From Betaproteobacteria bacterium (lineage in GTDB: Bacteria > Pseudomonadota > Gammaproteobacteria > Burkholderiales > Burkholderiaceae_C): 18,153 nucleotides of DNA. A model generated the notes under the pieces. The model saw only the letters and a list, made by a program, of their open reading frames with translations. It was not told the origin of the DNA and ran no database searches. Of the stretch, positions 7,984 to 15,213 are shown in pieces (within the stretch, counting starts at the first letter, position 1; each line of letters begins with the position of its first letter). The position numbers and the translations under genes were made by a program. The stretch covers positions 1 to 18,153 of the forward strand of contig CANFOR010000026.1 of NCBI GenBank assembly GCA_947448675.1, read 5' to 3'.

Positions 7984-9450
7984 ATGCTCTACCAACTCTA
8001 CGAAACACAGCGCTCCCTGATGGAGCCCTTTGCCGACTTTGCCCAGTCGGCCGCCAAGCTGTTTGACAACCCGCTTTCGCCCTTTGCGCAAAACCCCATG
8101 GCCCAGCGCGCCTCGGCTGGCTACGCCCTGATGTACCGCCTGGGCAAAGACTACGAAAAACCAGCCTTTGGCCTGCAAACCGTGCGTGCTGGCGCGGTAG
8201 ACGTGGCTGTGCACGAGCGCATTGAAATCGACAAACCCTTTTGCGAGCTGCGCCGCTTCAAGCGCTTTACCGACGACACTGCCACCCTGGAAACTCTCAA
8301 AGGCCAGCCTGCGGTGCTGATCGTGGCGCCGCTGTCGGGCCACTACGCCACGCTGTTGCGCGACACTGTCAAGACCATGCTGAAAGACCACAAGGTCTAC
8401 ATCACCGACTGGAAAAACGCCCGTTTGGTGCCCCTGACCGAAGGCGCGTTTCACCTCGACGATTATGTGAACTACGTGCAAGAGTTCATTCGCCACCTGC
8501 AAAAGCAATACGGCAACTGCCATGTGGTCAGCGTCTGCCAGCCCACCGTGCCAGTGCTGGCAGCGGTCTCGCTGATGGCCAGCCGCGGCGAGACCACGCC
8601 CTTGAGCATGACCATGATGGGTGGCCCGATTGACGCGCGCAAATCACCCACCTCCGTGAACAACCTGGCCACCAACAAAAGCTTTAGCTGGTTTGAAAAC
8701 AACGTGATCTACCGCGTGCCCAGCAACTTTCCGGGTGCGGGCCGCTTGGTCTACCCGGGCTTTTTGCAGCACACCGGCTTTGTCGCCATGAACCCCGACC
8801 GCCACGCCAAGAGCCACTTTGACTACTTCAAAGACCTCATCAAGGGCGACGACACCAGCGCCGATGCCCACACCAAGTTCTACGACGAGTACAACGCCGT
8901 GCTCGACATGGACGCCGACTACTACCTCGACACCATCAAAGTGGTATTCCAAGACTTCGCCTTGGTCAAAGGCACATGGGAAGTGCGCAACCCCGAAGGC
9001 GTGGCCGAGTTGGTGCGCCCGCAAGACATTGCGCACAGCGCCGTACTCACCGTCGAAGGCGAGTTAGATGACATTTCCGGCTCGGGCCAAACCGAGTCTG
9101 CACACGGTCTGTGCAGCGGCGTGCCCAAGGCCAAACACCAGCACCTGGAAGCATCCGGTGCAGGGCACTATGGCATCTTCAGCGGCAAGCGCTGGCGCGA
9201 GGTGGTCTACCCAGTGGTGCGGGATTTTATAGCCCAGCACCAGCCTAGTAAAAAAGCTAAAACAGCTGCAACGCCCGCCAAAACTGCATTGAATGCTACC
9301 GAAAATGTAGCAGCGCACGCTGCGGTACAGCCCAAGGCGCAAGCTGTTGCAAAGCCTGCCAAGGCCGTGGCAAAGCCTATTGCTAAACCCGTCGCCAAGC
9401 CCGCCGCAAAGCCAAGCGCCAAAACTGCGCCACGCCGCAAGGCCGCTTAA
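7984..9450 (+). CDS. phaZ: Intracellular polyhydroxyalkanoate (PHB) depolymerase with long Lys/Ala/Pro-rich C-terminal tail
   Basis: The enzyme attacks native PHB granules in the cytoplasm and releases 3-hydroxybutyrate units (by hydrolysis or thiolysis) when stored carbon is needed. The N-terminus MLYQLYETQRSLMEPF, the lipase-box-like VCQPTVPVL with catalytic Cys185, GELDDISGSGQT with Asp362/363 and GAGHYGIFSGKRW with His395 match the PhaZ1 family, in which a Cys-Asp-His triad is established. The catalytic part ends near residue 418; family members are usually about 400-420 aa. This protein is 488 aa because of a roughly 65-residue tail: an Ala/Thr-rich linker (426-443) shared with aceF, then AKP-type repeats ending PRRKAA. 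ATG 7984 has AAGGA 5 nt upstream and the conserved N-terminus. A ferredoxin gene starts 16 nt after the stop, so the two are probably cotranscribed. Confidence 0.93.
   Translation: MLYQLYETQRSLMEPFADFAQSAAKLFDNPLSPFAQNPMAQRASAGYALMYRLGKDYEKPAFGLQTVRAGAVDVAVHERIEIDKPFCELRRFKRFTDDTATLETLKGQPAVLIVAPLSGHYATLLRDTVKTMLKDHKVYITDWKNARLVPLTEGAFHLDDYVNYVQEFIRHLQKQYGNCHVVSVCQPTVPVLAAVSLMASRGETTPLSMTMMGGPIDARKSPTSVNNLATNKSFSWFENNVIYRVPSNFPGAGRLVYPGFLQHTGFVAMNPDRHAKSHFDYFKDLIKGDDTSADAHTKFYDEYNAVLDMDADYYLDTIKVVFQDFALVKGTWEVRNPEGVAELVRPQDIAHSAVLTVEGELDDISGSGQTESAHGLCSGVPKAKHQHLEASGAGHYGIFSGKRWREVVYPVVRDFIAQHQPSKKAKTAATPAKTALNATENVAAHAAVQPKAQAVAKPAKAVAKPIAKPVAKPAAKPSAKTAPRRKAA
9259..9312 (+). repeat. Linker repeat, copy in phaZ tail (residues 426-443)
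   Basis: Encodes KTAATPAKTALNATENVA. The first seven residues are identical to the first aceF linker copy, and a 15-nt DNA run is identical. It has the same orientation relative to the gene and the same frame. Confidence 0.7.
9349..9423 (+). repeat. AKP-type tandem repeats in the phaZ tail
   Basis: Degenerate 12-15 nt units encode AKPAKAVAKPIAKPVAKP then AAKPSAK, about six Lys-Pro steps. This is typical of histone-H1-like or PhaF/PhaM-like basic tails. The repeat is directly visible; the function is inferred. Confidence 0.7.
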
Positions 9451-9466
9451 CCGCAAAGCTTGGGCC

Positions 9467-10105
9467 ATGCTCGCCAGCATGCCAAACGCCACCGCCGCAC
9501 GCATTCTGGCGGCCCTGCCGCAAACCCAGTGCACGCGCTGCGGCTACCCCGACTGCGCGGCCTACGCCCAGGCCATTGCCCAGGGCGAGGCGGCCATCAA
9601 CCAGTGCCCGCCCGGCGGCGCTGAAGGCGTGGCGCGTTTGGCGGCCATCACCGGCCTGCCGGTGCTGCCTCTGAGCGCAACACACGGCCTCGAAGGGCCG
9701 CGCAGCGTGGCGGTGATCGACGAGGCCTGGTGCATCGGCTGCACCCTGTGCCTAGAGGCCTGCCCGGTCGATGCCATCGTTGGCCGGATCAAACGCATGC
9801 ACACCGTGGTCGAGGCCGACTGCACCGGCTGCGCGCTGTGCTTGCCGCCCTGCCCGGTCGATTGCATCACGATGGAAAACGCCAGCGGCAGCGCCACTGG
9901 CTGGGCCGCATGGTCGGCTGCGCAAGCCGACGCAGCCCGCGATAGCTATGCATTCCATAGCGCCCGACGCACGTCTGACGCGCCTTCTGAGCCCAAAGCA
10001 CTGCAAGCAGCGCAGCACGATGCGCAACAAGAGCAGAAAAAGCAGTCGGTGATAGAAGCCGTGCTGGCCAAGGTGCGGGCGCAGCGCGGGGCGGCGCACA
10101 AGTAA
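9467..10105 (+). CDS. RnfB-like ferredoxin, soluble form (three Fe-S cluster sites)
   Basis: A 212-aa iron-sulfur electron carrier resembling the B subunit of Rnf/Rsx complexes. The N-terminal Fe-S domain has Cys22, Cys25, Cys30 and Cys47 (PQTQCTRCGYPDC...NQCPPGG). Two ferredoxin-type 4Fe-4S motifs follow: C89-C92-C95-C99 (CIGCTLCLEACPVDAI) and C119-C122-C125-C129 (CTGCALCLPPCPVDCI). The C-terminal 70 residues are Ala/Gln/Lys-rich and probably disordered or coiled. Unlike RnfB of E. coli there is no N-terminal membrane helix, and no other rnf gene is in view, so a stand-alone soluble carrier is likely. The electron partner is unknown. The start is uncertain: ATG 9467 or ATG 9479, neither with a strong ribosome site. 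The frame is open further up inside phaZ. It follows phaZ by 16 nt. Confidence 0.85.
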   Translation: MLASMPNATAARILAALPQTQCTRCGYPDCAAYAQAIAQGEAAINQCPPGGAEGVARLAAITGLPVLPLSATHGLEGPRSVAVIDEAWCIGCTLCLEACPVDAIVGRIKRMHTVVEADCTGCALCLPPCPVDCITMENASGSATGWAAWSAAQADAARDSYAFHSARRTSDAPSEPKALQAAQHDAQQEQKKQSVIEAVLAKVRAQRGAAHK

Positions 10106-10113
10106 AGAAGGGC

Positions 10114-10587
10114 TCAGCGCAAGGCCAACACCACCTCGGGCGGGGCTTGCACCAGCTCGATCAGCACGCCCTCGCCCGCTATGGGGAACTCATCGTTGCT
10201 CTTGGGGTGCAAGAAGCAAATGTCGTAGCCCGCAGCGCCTTGGCGAATGCCGCCGGGCGCAAAGCGCACGCCTTGAGCGGTTAGCCACTCCACCGCCTGG
10301 GGCAGGTCGTCGATCCATAAGCCCACATGGTTGAGTGGGGTGCTGTGCACGGCTGGTTTTTTGTTGGCGTCGATGGGTTGCATCAAGTCGACCTCGACCT
10401 TGTGCGGGCCGCTGCCGATGGCGCAAATGTCTTCGTCTACGTTCTCGCGTTCACTGACAAAGTTACCCGTGACCTGCAAGCCCAGCATGTCCACCCACAG
10501 GCTGCGCAGGCGCTGCTTGTCGGGGCCGCCGATGGCGATTTGCTGGATGCCCAGCACTTGAAAGGGGCGCTGCACGGTGCTGTTCAT
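10114..10587 (-). CDS. VOC (glyoxalase-fold) protein, candidate methylmalonyl-CoA epimerase
   Basis: A 157-aa protein with two vicinal-oxygen-chelate half-repeats: residues 13-71 (GIQQIAIGG...KVEVDLMQP) and 84-147 (PLNHVGLWIDDL...GVLIELVQ). VOC metal sites use four side chains, one per strand. By alignment they would be Gln16 (normally His), Glu65, His87 and Glu144. The gene shares a 4-nt ATGA overlap with pccA, so it is translationally coupled to propionyl-CoA carboxylase. This makes a role in epimerising (2S)- to (2R)-methylmalonyl-CoA plausible. A lactoylglutathione lyase-like or other VOC function cannot be excluded, and the Gln in place of the first His weakens the epimerase call. It converges on the ferredoxin gene with 8 bp between stops and no visible terminator. 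Confidence 0.75.
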   Translation of the reverse strand: MNSTVQRPFQVLGIQQIAIGGPDKQRLRSLWVDMLGLQVTGNFVSERENVDEDICAIGSGPHKVEVDLMQPIDANKKPAVHSTPLNHVGLWIDDLPQAVEWLTAQGVRFAPGGIRQGAAGYDICFLHPKSNDEFPIAGEGVLIELVQAPPEVVLALR

Positions 10588-12632
10588 ACAAACTCCACAA
10601 TGGCTTGGTCTACCGTGAGCGACTCGCCCTTGCTGGCCAGCACCTTGCCGACCACGCCGTCGGCAGCGGCAAACAGCACGTTTTCCATCTTCATGGCTTC
10701 GATCACTGCCACGCGCTCGCCCGCCTGCACTTTTTGGCCGGGCTGTACGGCCACGTCGACCAGCAAACCGGGCATGGGCGAGAGCACGTAGCGGCTCATG
10801 TCGGGCGGCATTTTGTGCGGCATCAGGCGGTGCAACTCGGCCATGCGCGGCGAGACCACCAGGGCGTCGATCTGCGTACCGTTGTGTTGCACGCGCAGGG
10901 CCAGTGGGTTCTTGGCCGAGCCGCGCTCGATCTGCGCGGTAAAGGCCAGGCCATTCACCGTGCCCGTAATGCGCACGTCGTTCAAGCGCGAGGTGCTACA
11001 AATTTTGTAGCTGCCTACGCCCGTCTTGACAAGCGCAGAGCCCGATTCACCTATAAATTCATCTACATGCACTGGGCTGTAGCGGTGCTTACCATCGGCC
11101 TGCAGCACGATGACGCAATAGTCTTTGCCGACCTGCACGCCGTAGCCGGGCAACTGGCCGCTCAGGCCTGCGGCGCGCTCGCGCGACTTGCGCCGCACGA
11201 AGGCCGCCAGGGCAATGAGAAAGTCGGGGTCGGCATGCGGCACGTCTTCGGCGGCAAAGCCTTTGCCATAGTTTTCGGCAATGAAGCCGGTGTTGAAGTC
11301 ACCCGCAACAAACTTGGGGTGGGCTAGCAGCGCGGCCTGGAACGGGATGTTGCTGCTGATGCCGCGAATCACAAAGCCGTTCAATGCCTCACGCATTTTG
11401 CCAATCGCCTCCTTGCGGTCTTTGCCGTGCACGATGAGCTTGGCGATCATCGAGTCGTAGTACATGGGAATCTCACCACCGTCTTGCACGCCTGTGTCGA
11501 CCCGCACACCGTACAGCGCCTGTGTGTCGCCTTGCTGCATGGTTTGCGCAGGCGGCTGAAAGCGCACCAAGCGCCCGGTGCTGGGCAAGAAGTTGCGAAA
11601 CGGGTCTTCGGCGTTGATGCGGCACTCGATCGCCCAGCCATTGCGCTGCACGTCTTTTTGTGCCACCGGCAGCGGCTCGCCTGCGGCGACGCGGATCATC
11701 AGCTCGACCAGGTCGAGCCCGGTGATGCATTCGGTCACCGGGTGTTCCACCTGCAGGCGGGTGTTCATCTCTAAAAAGTAAAAGCTTTGGTCTTTGCCAA
11801 CCACAAACTCCACCGTGCCCGCGCTTTGGTAGCTCACCGCCTTGGCCAACAGCACGGCTTGCTCGCCCATGGCTTTGCGCGTAGCCTCGGTGATGAAGGG
11901 CGACGGCGCTTCTTCGATTACTTTTTGGTGGCGGCGCTGGATCGAACATTCGCGTTCGTTCAGATAGATGACATTGCCATGTGCGTCGCCCAGCACCTGG
12001 ATTTCAATATGGCGCGGCTCTTCGACAAACTTTTCAATGAAGACGCGGTCATCGCCAAAGCTGTTGCGCGCCTCGTTGCTGCAACTGGTAAAGCCTTCAA
12101 AAGCTTCTTTGTCGTTAAAGGCCACGCGCAAGCCCTTGCCGCCGCCGCCCGCGCTGGCCTTGATCATCACCGGGTAGCCAATGCCTTGGGCAATGCCCAC
12201 TGCCTGTTCGGCCGTGCCGATGGCAGCGTTATGCCCCGGAATGCAGTTCACGCCTGCTTGGCCTGCTAGCTTTTTGGAAGCAATCTTGTCGCCCATGGCG
12301 GCAATGCTGTAGTGCTTGGGGCCAATAAAGACAATGCCTTCTTCCTCTACGCGCTTGGCAAAAGCTTCGTTCTCGCTCAAAAAACCATAGCCCGGGTGCA
12401 CGGCCTGCGCGCCCGTGGCTTTGCAGGCTGCGATGATCTTGTCGGCCAGCAAATAGCTCTCGCGGCTGGGTGCAGCGCCTATGTGCACAGCTTCGTCGGC
12501 CAGCTGCACATGGCGTGCTTCCTTATCAGCGTCCGAGTAAACGGCCACAGTTTTGATGCCCATCTTGCGGGCCGACGCGATGACGCGGCAGGCGATTTCG
12601 CCACGGTTGGCGATGAGAATTTTGGTGAACAT
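10584..12632 (-). CDS. pccA: Propionyl-CoA (acetyl-/acyl-CoA) carboxylase alpha subunit, biotin carboxylase plus biotin carrier
   Basis: This subunit carboxylates its own biotin with ATP and bicarbonate and presents it to PccB, which makes methylmalonyl-CoA from propionyl-CoA. The 682-aa protein has an N-terminal biotin carboxylase (KILIANRGEIACRV), ATP-grasp glycine loop AGGGGKG near 161-167, catalytic MNTRLQVEHPVTE at 289-301, and a C-terminal biotinyl domain with AMKMEN (biotin Lys648). Length and the linking BT-type region (about 490-610) fit PccA rather than short AccC. ATG 12632 has AGGAAG upstream. An interspersed repeat appears to be built in frame into residues about 523-547. pccB, its partner, is 2.6 kb upstream, separated by the hip cassette. 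The gene is only 15 nt downstream of the hydrolase stop and overlaps the VOC gene by 4 nt. Confidence 0.94.
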   Translation of the reverse strand: MFTKILIANRGEIACRVIASARKMGIKTVAVYSDADKEARHVQLADEAVHIGAAPSRESYLLADKIIAACKATGAQAVHPGYGFLSENEAFAKRVEEEGIVFIGPKHYSIAAMGDKIASKKLAGQAGVNCIPGHNAAIGTAEQAVGIAQGIGYPVMIKASAGGGGKGLRVAFNDKEAFEGFTSCSNEARNSFGDDRVFIEKFVEEPRHIEIQVLGDAHGNVIYLNERECSIQRRHQKVIEEAPSPFITEATRKAMGEQAVLLAKAVSYQSAGTVEFVVGKDQSFYFLEMNTRLQVEHPVTECITGLDLVELMIRVAAGEPLPVAQKDVQRNGWAIECRINAEDPFRNFLPSTGRLVRFQPPAQTMQQGDTQALYGVRVDTGVQDGGEIPMYYDSMIAKLIVHGKDRKEAIGKMREALNGFVIRGISSNIPFQAALLAHPKFVAGDFNTGFIAENYGKGFAAEDVPHADPDFLIALAAFVRRKSRERAAGLSGQLPGYGVQVGKDYCVIVLQADGKHRYSPVHVDEFIGESGSALVKTGVGSYKICSTSRLNDVRITGTVNGLAFTAQIERGSAKNPLALRVQHNGTQIDALVVSPRMAELHRLMPHKMPPDMSRYVLSPMPGLLVDVAVQPGQKVQAGERVAVIEAMKMENVLFAAADGVVGKVLASKGESLTVDQAIVEFV
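10994..11066 (-). repeat. Interspersed repeat copy inside pccA (in frame)
   Basis: Positions 10996-11020 match 16805-16829 (meaB-pccB gap) at 21 of 25 bases on the same strand (shared core TAGCTG[CT]CTACGC). The following bases (CCGTC...AAGCGCAGAGCCC) look like the second half of a degenerate stem-loop element. It encodes pccA residues of about 523-547 without breaking the frame. I associate such AGCTGC...GCGC elements with Comamonadaceae genomes; that part is memory, not shown here. Confidence 0.55.
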
Positions 12633-12647
12633 TTTTACTTCCTATTT

Positions 12648-13589
12648 TTAAACAAACGCGCTATTCACTTCGTTATGAGACCCAAGCTTGACAGACAGAA
12701 CACGTGTCACTTGTGCCAGCAAAATTTGCGCAAACCGCTGCGGGTTTTCCAGGTCAGGAAAATGCCCGCAATCATCGAAAACAATCACCTCCGCCTGCGG
12801 CACATCGCGCAAAACAGCATGGAGGTCGGTAACGCTATGGGAGCGATCTTTCGCACCCCATAGCACCATGCAAGGCGCGTGCGTGCCCAACGTGGCATCG
12901 ACCGACTCACGCAGCAACCCTTGCACCACACCCGCGAGGCTGAAGCAAGCACCGCAACGCAAGGCCTGATGGGATGTTTGCTGGAAAGGCGTCGCATCCG
13001 TTGATTTTGGCAAGGCGATACGGTACCAAGACGCCGCCATCTTTTGCCTGAACAATCGACTCACCACTTGCCCCAGCAAAGGCAGTTTCAACAGCCTAGG
13101 CACGACACGATCCGTCCAGCGGTGCATGGCTTGCATCGAAGGGGTTTGCGACAACACAAGACGCGTCACCCGGTGCGGTTCGAGTCGCGCCACCCGAAGG
13201 GCGTAAAAGCCATTCGCACAGGACATGGCCAAGGTTGCTTGGGGCACATTCAACCGATCAAGCAACTCGATGATGGCCGCCGCACCTTGATCCAGCGAAT
13301 GGTCGTAACCTGAACTCGGCGCTGAAAAACCAAAACCCGGCATGTCAAAACACACCACACGCACGTGAGGCGTTAGCAGCTCAAACAAGCGCTGGTAATG
13401 CTCGATCACATTGGGGCCGTCCGGTGTCATCACCACACAAGGTTTGTCCCCTCCCGAGTCGAACACACGCACCACACCTGCAGAGGTCTGCACCCAGCGC
13501 ATCTTCTCTGCAAGCGGATTGCGCTGCCGATAGCGCTTGACTGGCCCTGCAGCCATGCAAGCGTCCATCCAGGTGTTCAAGCAGCTCAT
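12648..13589 (-). CDS. Alpha/beta hydrolase with Cys at the nucleophile position, coupled to hipA
   Basis: A 313-aa alpha/beta-hydrolase fold protein of unknown substrate. Seen in order: the strand/oxyanion region VVMTPDGPN (52-60, with Asp-Gly where His-Gly is usual), VVCFDMPGFGFSAP (78-91), the nucleophile elbow AMSCANGFYAL (121-131), a helical cap (about 150-225), VLWGAKDRS with acid Asp248, and DDCGHFPDLENP with catalytic His276. Aligning with the usual G-x-S-x-G-G places Cys124 where Ser is normally found. Cys nucleophiles are known in dienelactone hydrolases and PHA enzymes, so it may still be active. The start ATG 13589 overlaps the hipA stop by 4 nt (ATGA) with GAGG 10 nt upstream; ATG 13502 (Met30) is an alternative nearer the conserved fold. 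No signal peptide is seen. The stop is 15 nt before pccA. Confidence 0.85.
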   Translation of the reverse strand: MSCLNTWMDACMAAGPVKRYRQRNPLAEKMRWVQTSAGVVRVFDSGGDKPCVVMTPDGPNVIEHYQRLFELLTPHVRVVCFDMPGFGFSAPSSGYDHSLDQGAAAIIELLDRLNVPQATLAMSCANGFYALRVARLEPHRVTRLVLSQTPSMQAMHRWTDRVVPRLLKLPLLGQVVSRLFRQKMAASWYRIALPKSTDATPFQQTSHQALRCGACFSLAGVVQGLLRESVDATLGTHAPCMVLWGAKDRSHSVTDLHAVLRDVPQAEVIVFDDCGHFPDLENPQRFAQILLAQVTRVLSVKLGSHNEVNSAFV

Positions 13590-14863
13590 GCGCTGATGGC
13601 CTCAAGACGTTCGGCGGTGGACTTGAGCAGCCCCTGCAAAGTGGCGCGCCGGATAGGCAGATCGCGCACGCACTTATTCATACCGCCAGCAACAGCGACC
13701 CAGTCATGGATGCAGCGTTCAGCCGTTTTCATCGGCACACCACCCGCTTTAGCCACTTGCAACAAGTGGGCGCGGTTGATGTTCTTACCATGCCCCGCCA
13801 CACTGGTGGCGTGCTCACCACCAGGGCCAAAGCTGTAGGTCAAATCAAACGCGGGTGACAGTTTCCATCGGCCCTGCTCATCCAAGCGGTAGGCAAAGTT
13901 TCGGCTGTGGTCATCGCGGTTATGCATGATGACGTTGAAGAGGCAGCGCTCGAAAGCCTTGACCACTTCGCGCTGGTCGCCCGTCAAACGCAGTGTGGCC
14001 AACAACACCGTCTCGTAGTCCAGCGAGGGAAGGCGGTGATCGGCCTGCAGGTAAGCCGACAAGCTCATAATGGGCACGCGAAGCACTTGCTTGCTGGGTT
14101 TGACCTCACGGTCAAAGCGCTCCACACCGAAAGCGCTGCTCTTCGTGCCCAGATCAAAAAACCGGCTGCGCGGCATGTCGATGCCACCTTGTCGCGCCAA
14201 GCGGGCGTACAGCTCTTCAATGGCGCTAACCTCGCGGTGCTCACTGCCCGCAGGAAATTTAATCAACCAGGGTGTCGTACTGCCAGTCAAGGGCATACCA
14301 CTGCTCAATCGCCCGGTACGGGTGTTGAAGTCCACCAACACTTTGGGCCGCGCGCCTTGGGGCGAGCCACCCAGCTGCATCAAATGCCGAAGCTGAGAGT
14401 CGCTGACATGCGACTCAAAGTTCTCGTCGGATTGAAGCACCGTGACCTCGTCAGCCAAGGCTTTAAGTTGCAATATCTCAGCAGGCAAGACGTCTTCATC
14501 TGCGAGCTCAAACGACAGGGCACCCATGGCGCGATCACCCACAATGGCCAAACGTTCCAGCACAGAAACTTCACGCGAATTGCGCCCTAACTTGAGCAAA
14601 GCCCGGTCCATCAGCAACATGCCCCATCCGTCCGGCAAAGCATCGGCAATGAACCCCGGCAAACCATAGGCGTGCGCCTGTCCTTTGAACGCCACGGCGA
14701 CCGCACCCGCGCGCGGCAAGGGCTGATGCAGGGGTGACAACTGCAAGCCACGCGCTATAGCTTGCGCTGAATATTCAAAAAAAATAACGCGACCGGTATC
14801 GGCCAAAGTGCCCAGTGGCCAGCGCTCACCCCAGCCGCCATAAATAACGTGGAGCTTTTTCAT
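13586..14863 (-). CDS. hipA: HipA-family serine/threonine kinase toxin
   Basis: HipA kinases phosphorylate a cytoplasmic target (glutamyl-tRNA synthetase in E. coli), slow translation and promote persistence; HipB neutralises them. This 425-aa protein has the full HipA layout: N-subdomain with FFEYSAQAIARGLQLSPL (28-45) and LPDGWG (76-81), glycine-rich GGSPQGARPK (165-174), ATP-binding Lys in PWLIKFP (K202), FGVERFDR (245-252), catalytic HNRDDHSRN (314-322) and metal-binding SPAFDL (336-341). All key kinase motifs look intact, so activity is expected; the substrate here is unknown. ATG 14863 shares its A with the hipB stop (TGATG); a GTG three bases earlier is an alternative. Its own stop overlaps the hydrolase start by 4 nt. 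It is close to full-length E. coli HipA (440 aa), not the split HipS/HipT type. Confidence 0.93.
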   Translation of the reverse strand: MKKLHVIYGGWGERWPLGTLADTGRVIFFEYSAQAIARGLQLSPLHQPLPRAGAVAVAFKGQAHAYGLPGFIADALPDGWGMLLMDRALLKLGRNSREVSVLERLAIVGDRAMGALSFELADEDVLPAEILQLKALADEVTVLQSDENFESHVSDSQLRHLMQLGGSPQGARPKVLVDFNTRTGRLSSGMPLTGSTTPWLIKFPAGSEHREVSAIEELYARLARQGGIDMPRSRFFDLGTKSSAFGVERFDREVKPSKQVLRVPIMSLSAYLQADHRLPSLDYETVLLATLRLTGDQREVVKAFERCLFNVIMHNRDDHSRNFAYRLDEQGRWKLSPAFDLTYSFGPGGEHATSVAGHGKNINRAHLLQVAKAGGVPMKTAERCIHDWVAVAGGMNKCVRDLPIRRATLQGLLKSTAERLEAISA

Positions 14864-15213
14864 CACCGTGCGACTGACTTCAAGGCGGTCTTGGGCAGAC
14901 GTGCACGCTGGCGTTGCGCCAAAGCCAGCTCACGCTCAGCTTGCGCAATGCTTTGTATGGGTTGCGCAAACAAACCATCAAGTTGCTCCACCGCCTGCAA
15001 TGCCAGCGCTACGCGCACAACAAATTCAAGGCTACCCTGCCCCTGCGCTTCTAGCCTGCGCACGGATGAGAGTGATGTTTGCGACATCTGCGCCAACTGT
15101 TGCTGGCTCAAGTTTTGTGCCAGACGCAAACGCTTGACTCGTTCGCCCAATGTTGTGCAAATGTCCTGTGGGGATAAAAAGTTAAATGTTCTCATAAGAA
15201 CTTTAATTGTCAT
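14863..15213 (-). CDS. hipB: HipB-like antitoxin, XRE-type helix-turn-helix repressor
   Basis: HipB binds HipA and represses its own operon. The protein is up to 116 aa. A Cro/CI-type helix-turn-helix occupies about residues 22-70 (LGERVKRLRLAQNLSQQQLA...SSVRRLEAQ), followed by a helical segment and a Lys/Arg-rich end (RQRARLPKTALKSVAR). The start is uncertain: ATG 15213 or ATG 15195 (Met7); neither has a Shine-Dalgarno. The gene begins 42 nt after pccB and overlaps hipA by 1 nt (TGATG). An inverted repeat covers the start region and is a likely autoregulatory operator. The AT-rich lead-in contrasts with neighbouring genes, consistent with insertion of the cassette. Confidence 0.9.
   Translation of the reverse strand: MTIKVLMRTFNFLSPQDICTTLGERVKRLRLAQNLSQQQLAQMSQTSLSSVRRLEAQGQGSLEFVVRVALALQAVEQLDGLFAQPIQSIAQAERELALAQRQRARLPKTALKSVAR

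Noticed and set aside
9946..9972. CTATG-CATTC-CATAG hairpin in the ferredoxin tail as a repeat copy
   Set aside because: It only loosely resembles the repeat family (ATAGCT...GCGCCCG), without the core shared by the other copies; too weak to list.
14753..14790. GCTATAGCTTGCGC segment in hipA as another interspersed repeat copy
   Set aside because: It encodes FEYSAQAIARGLQLSPL, which is the expected HipA family sequence, so no insertion needs to be invoked.
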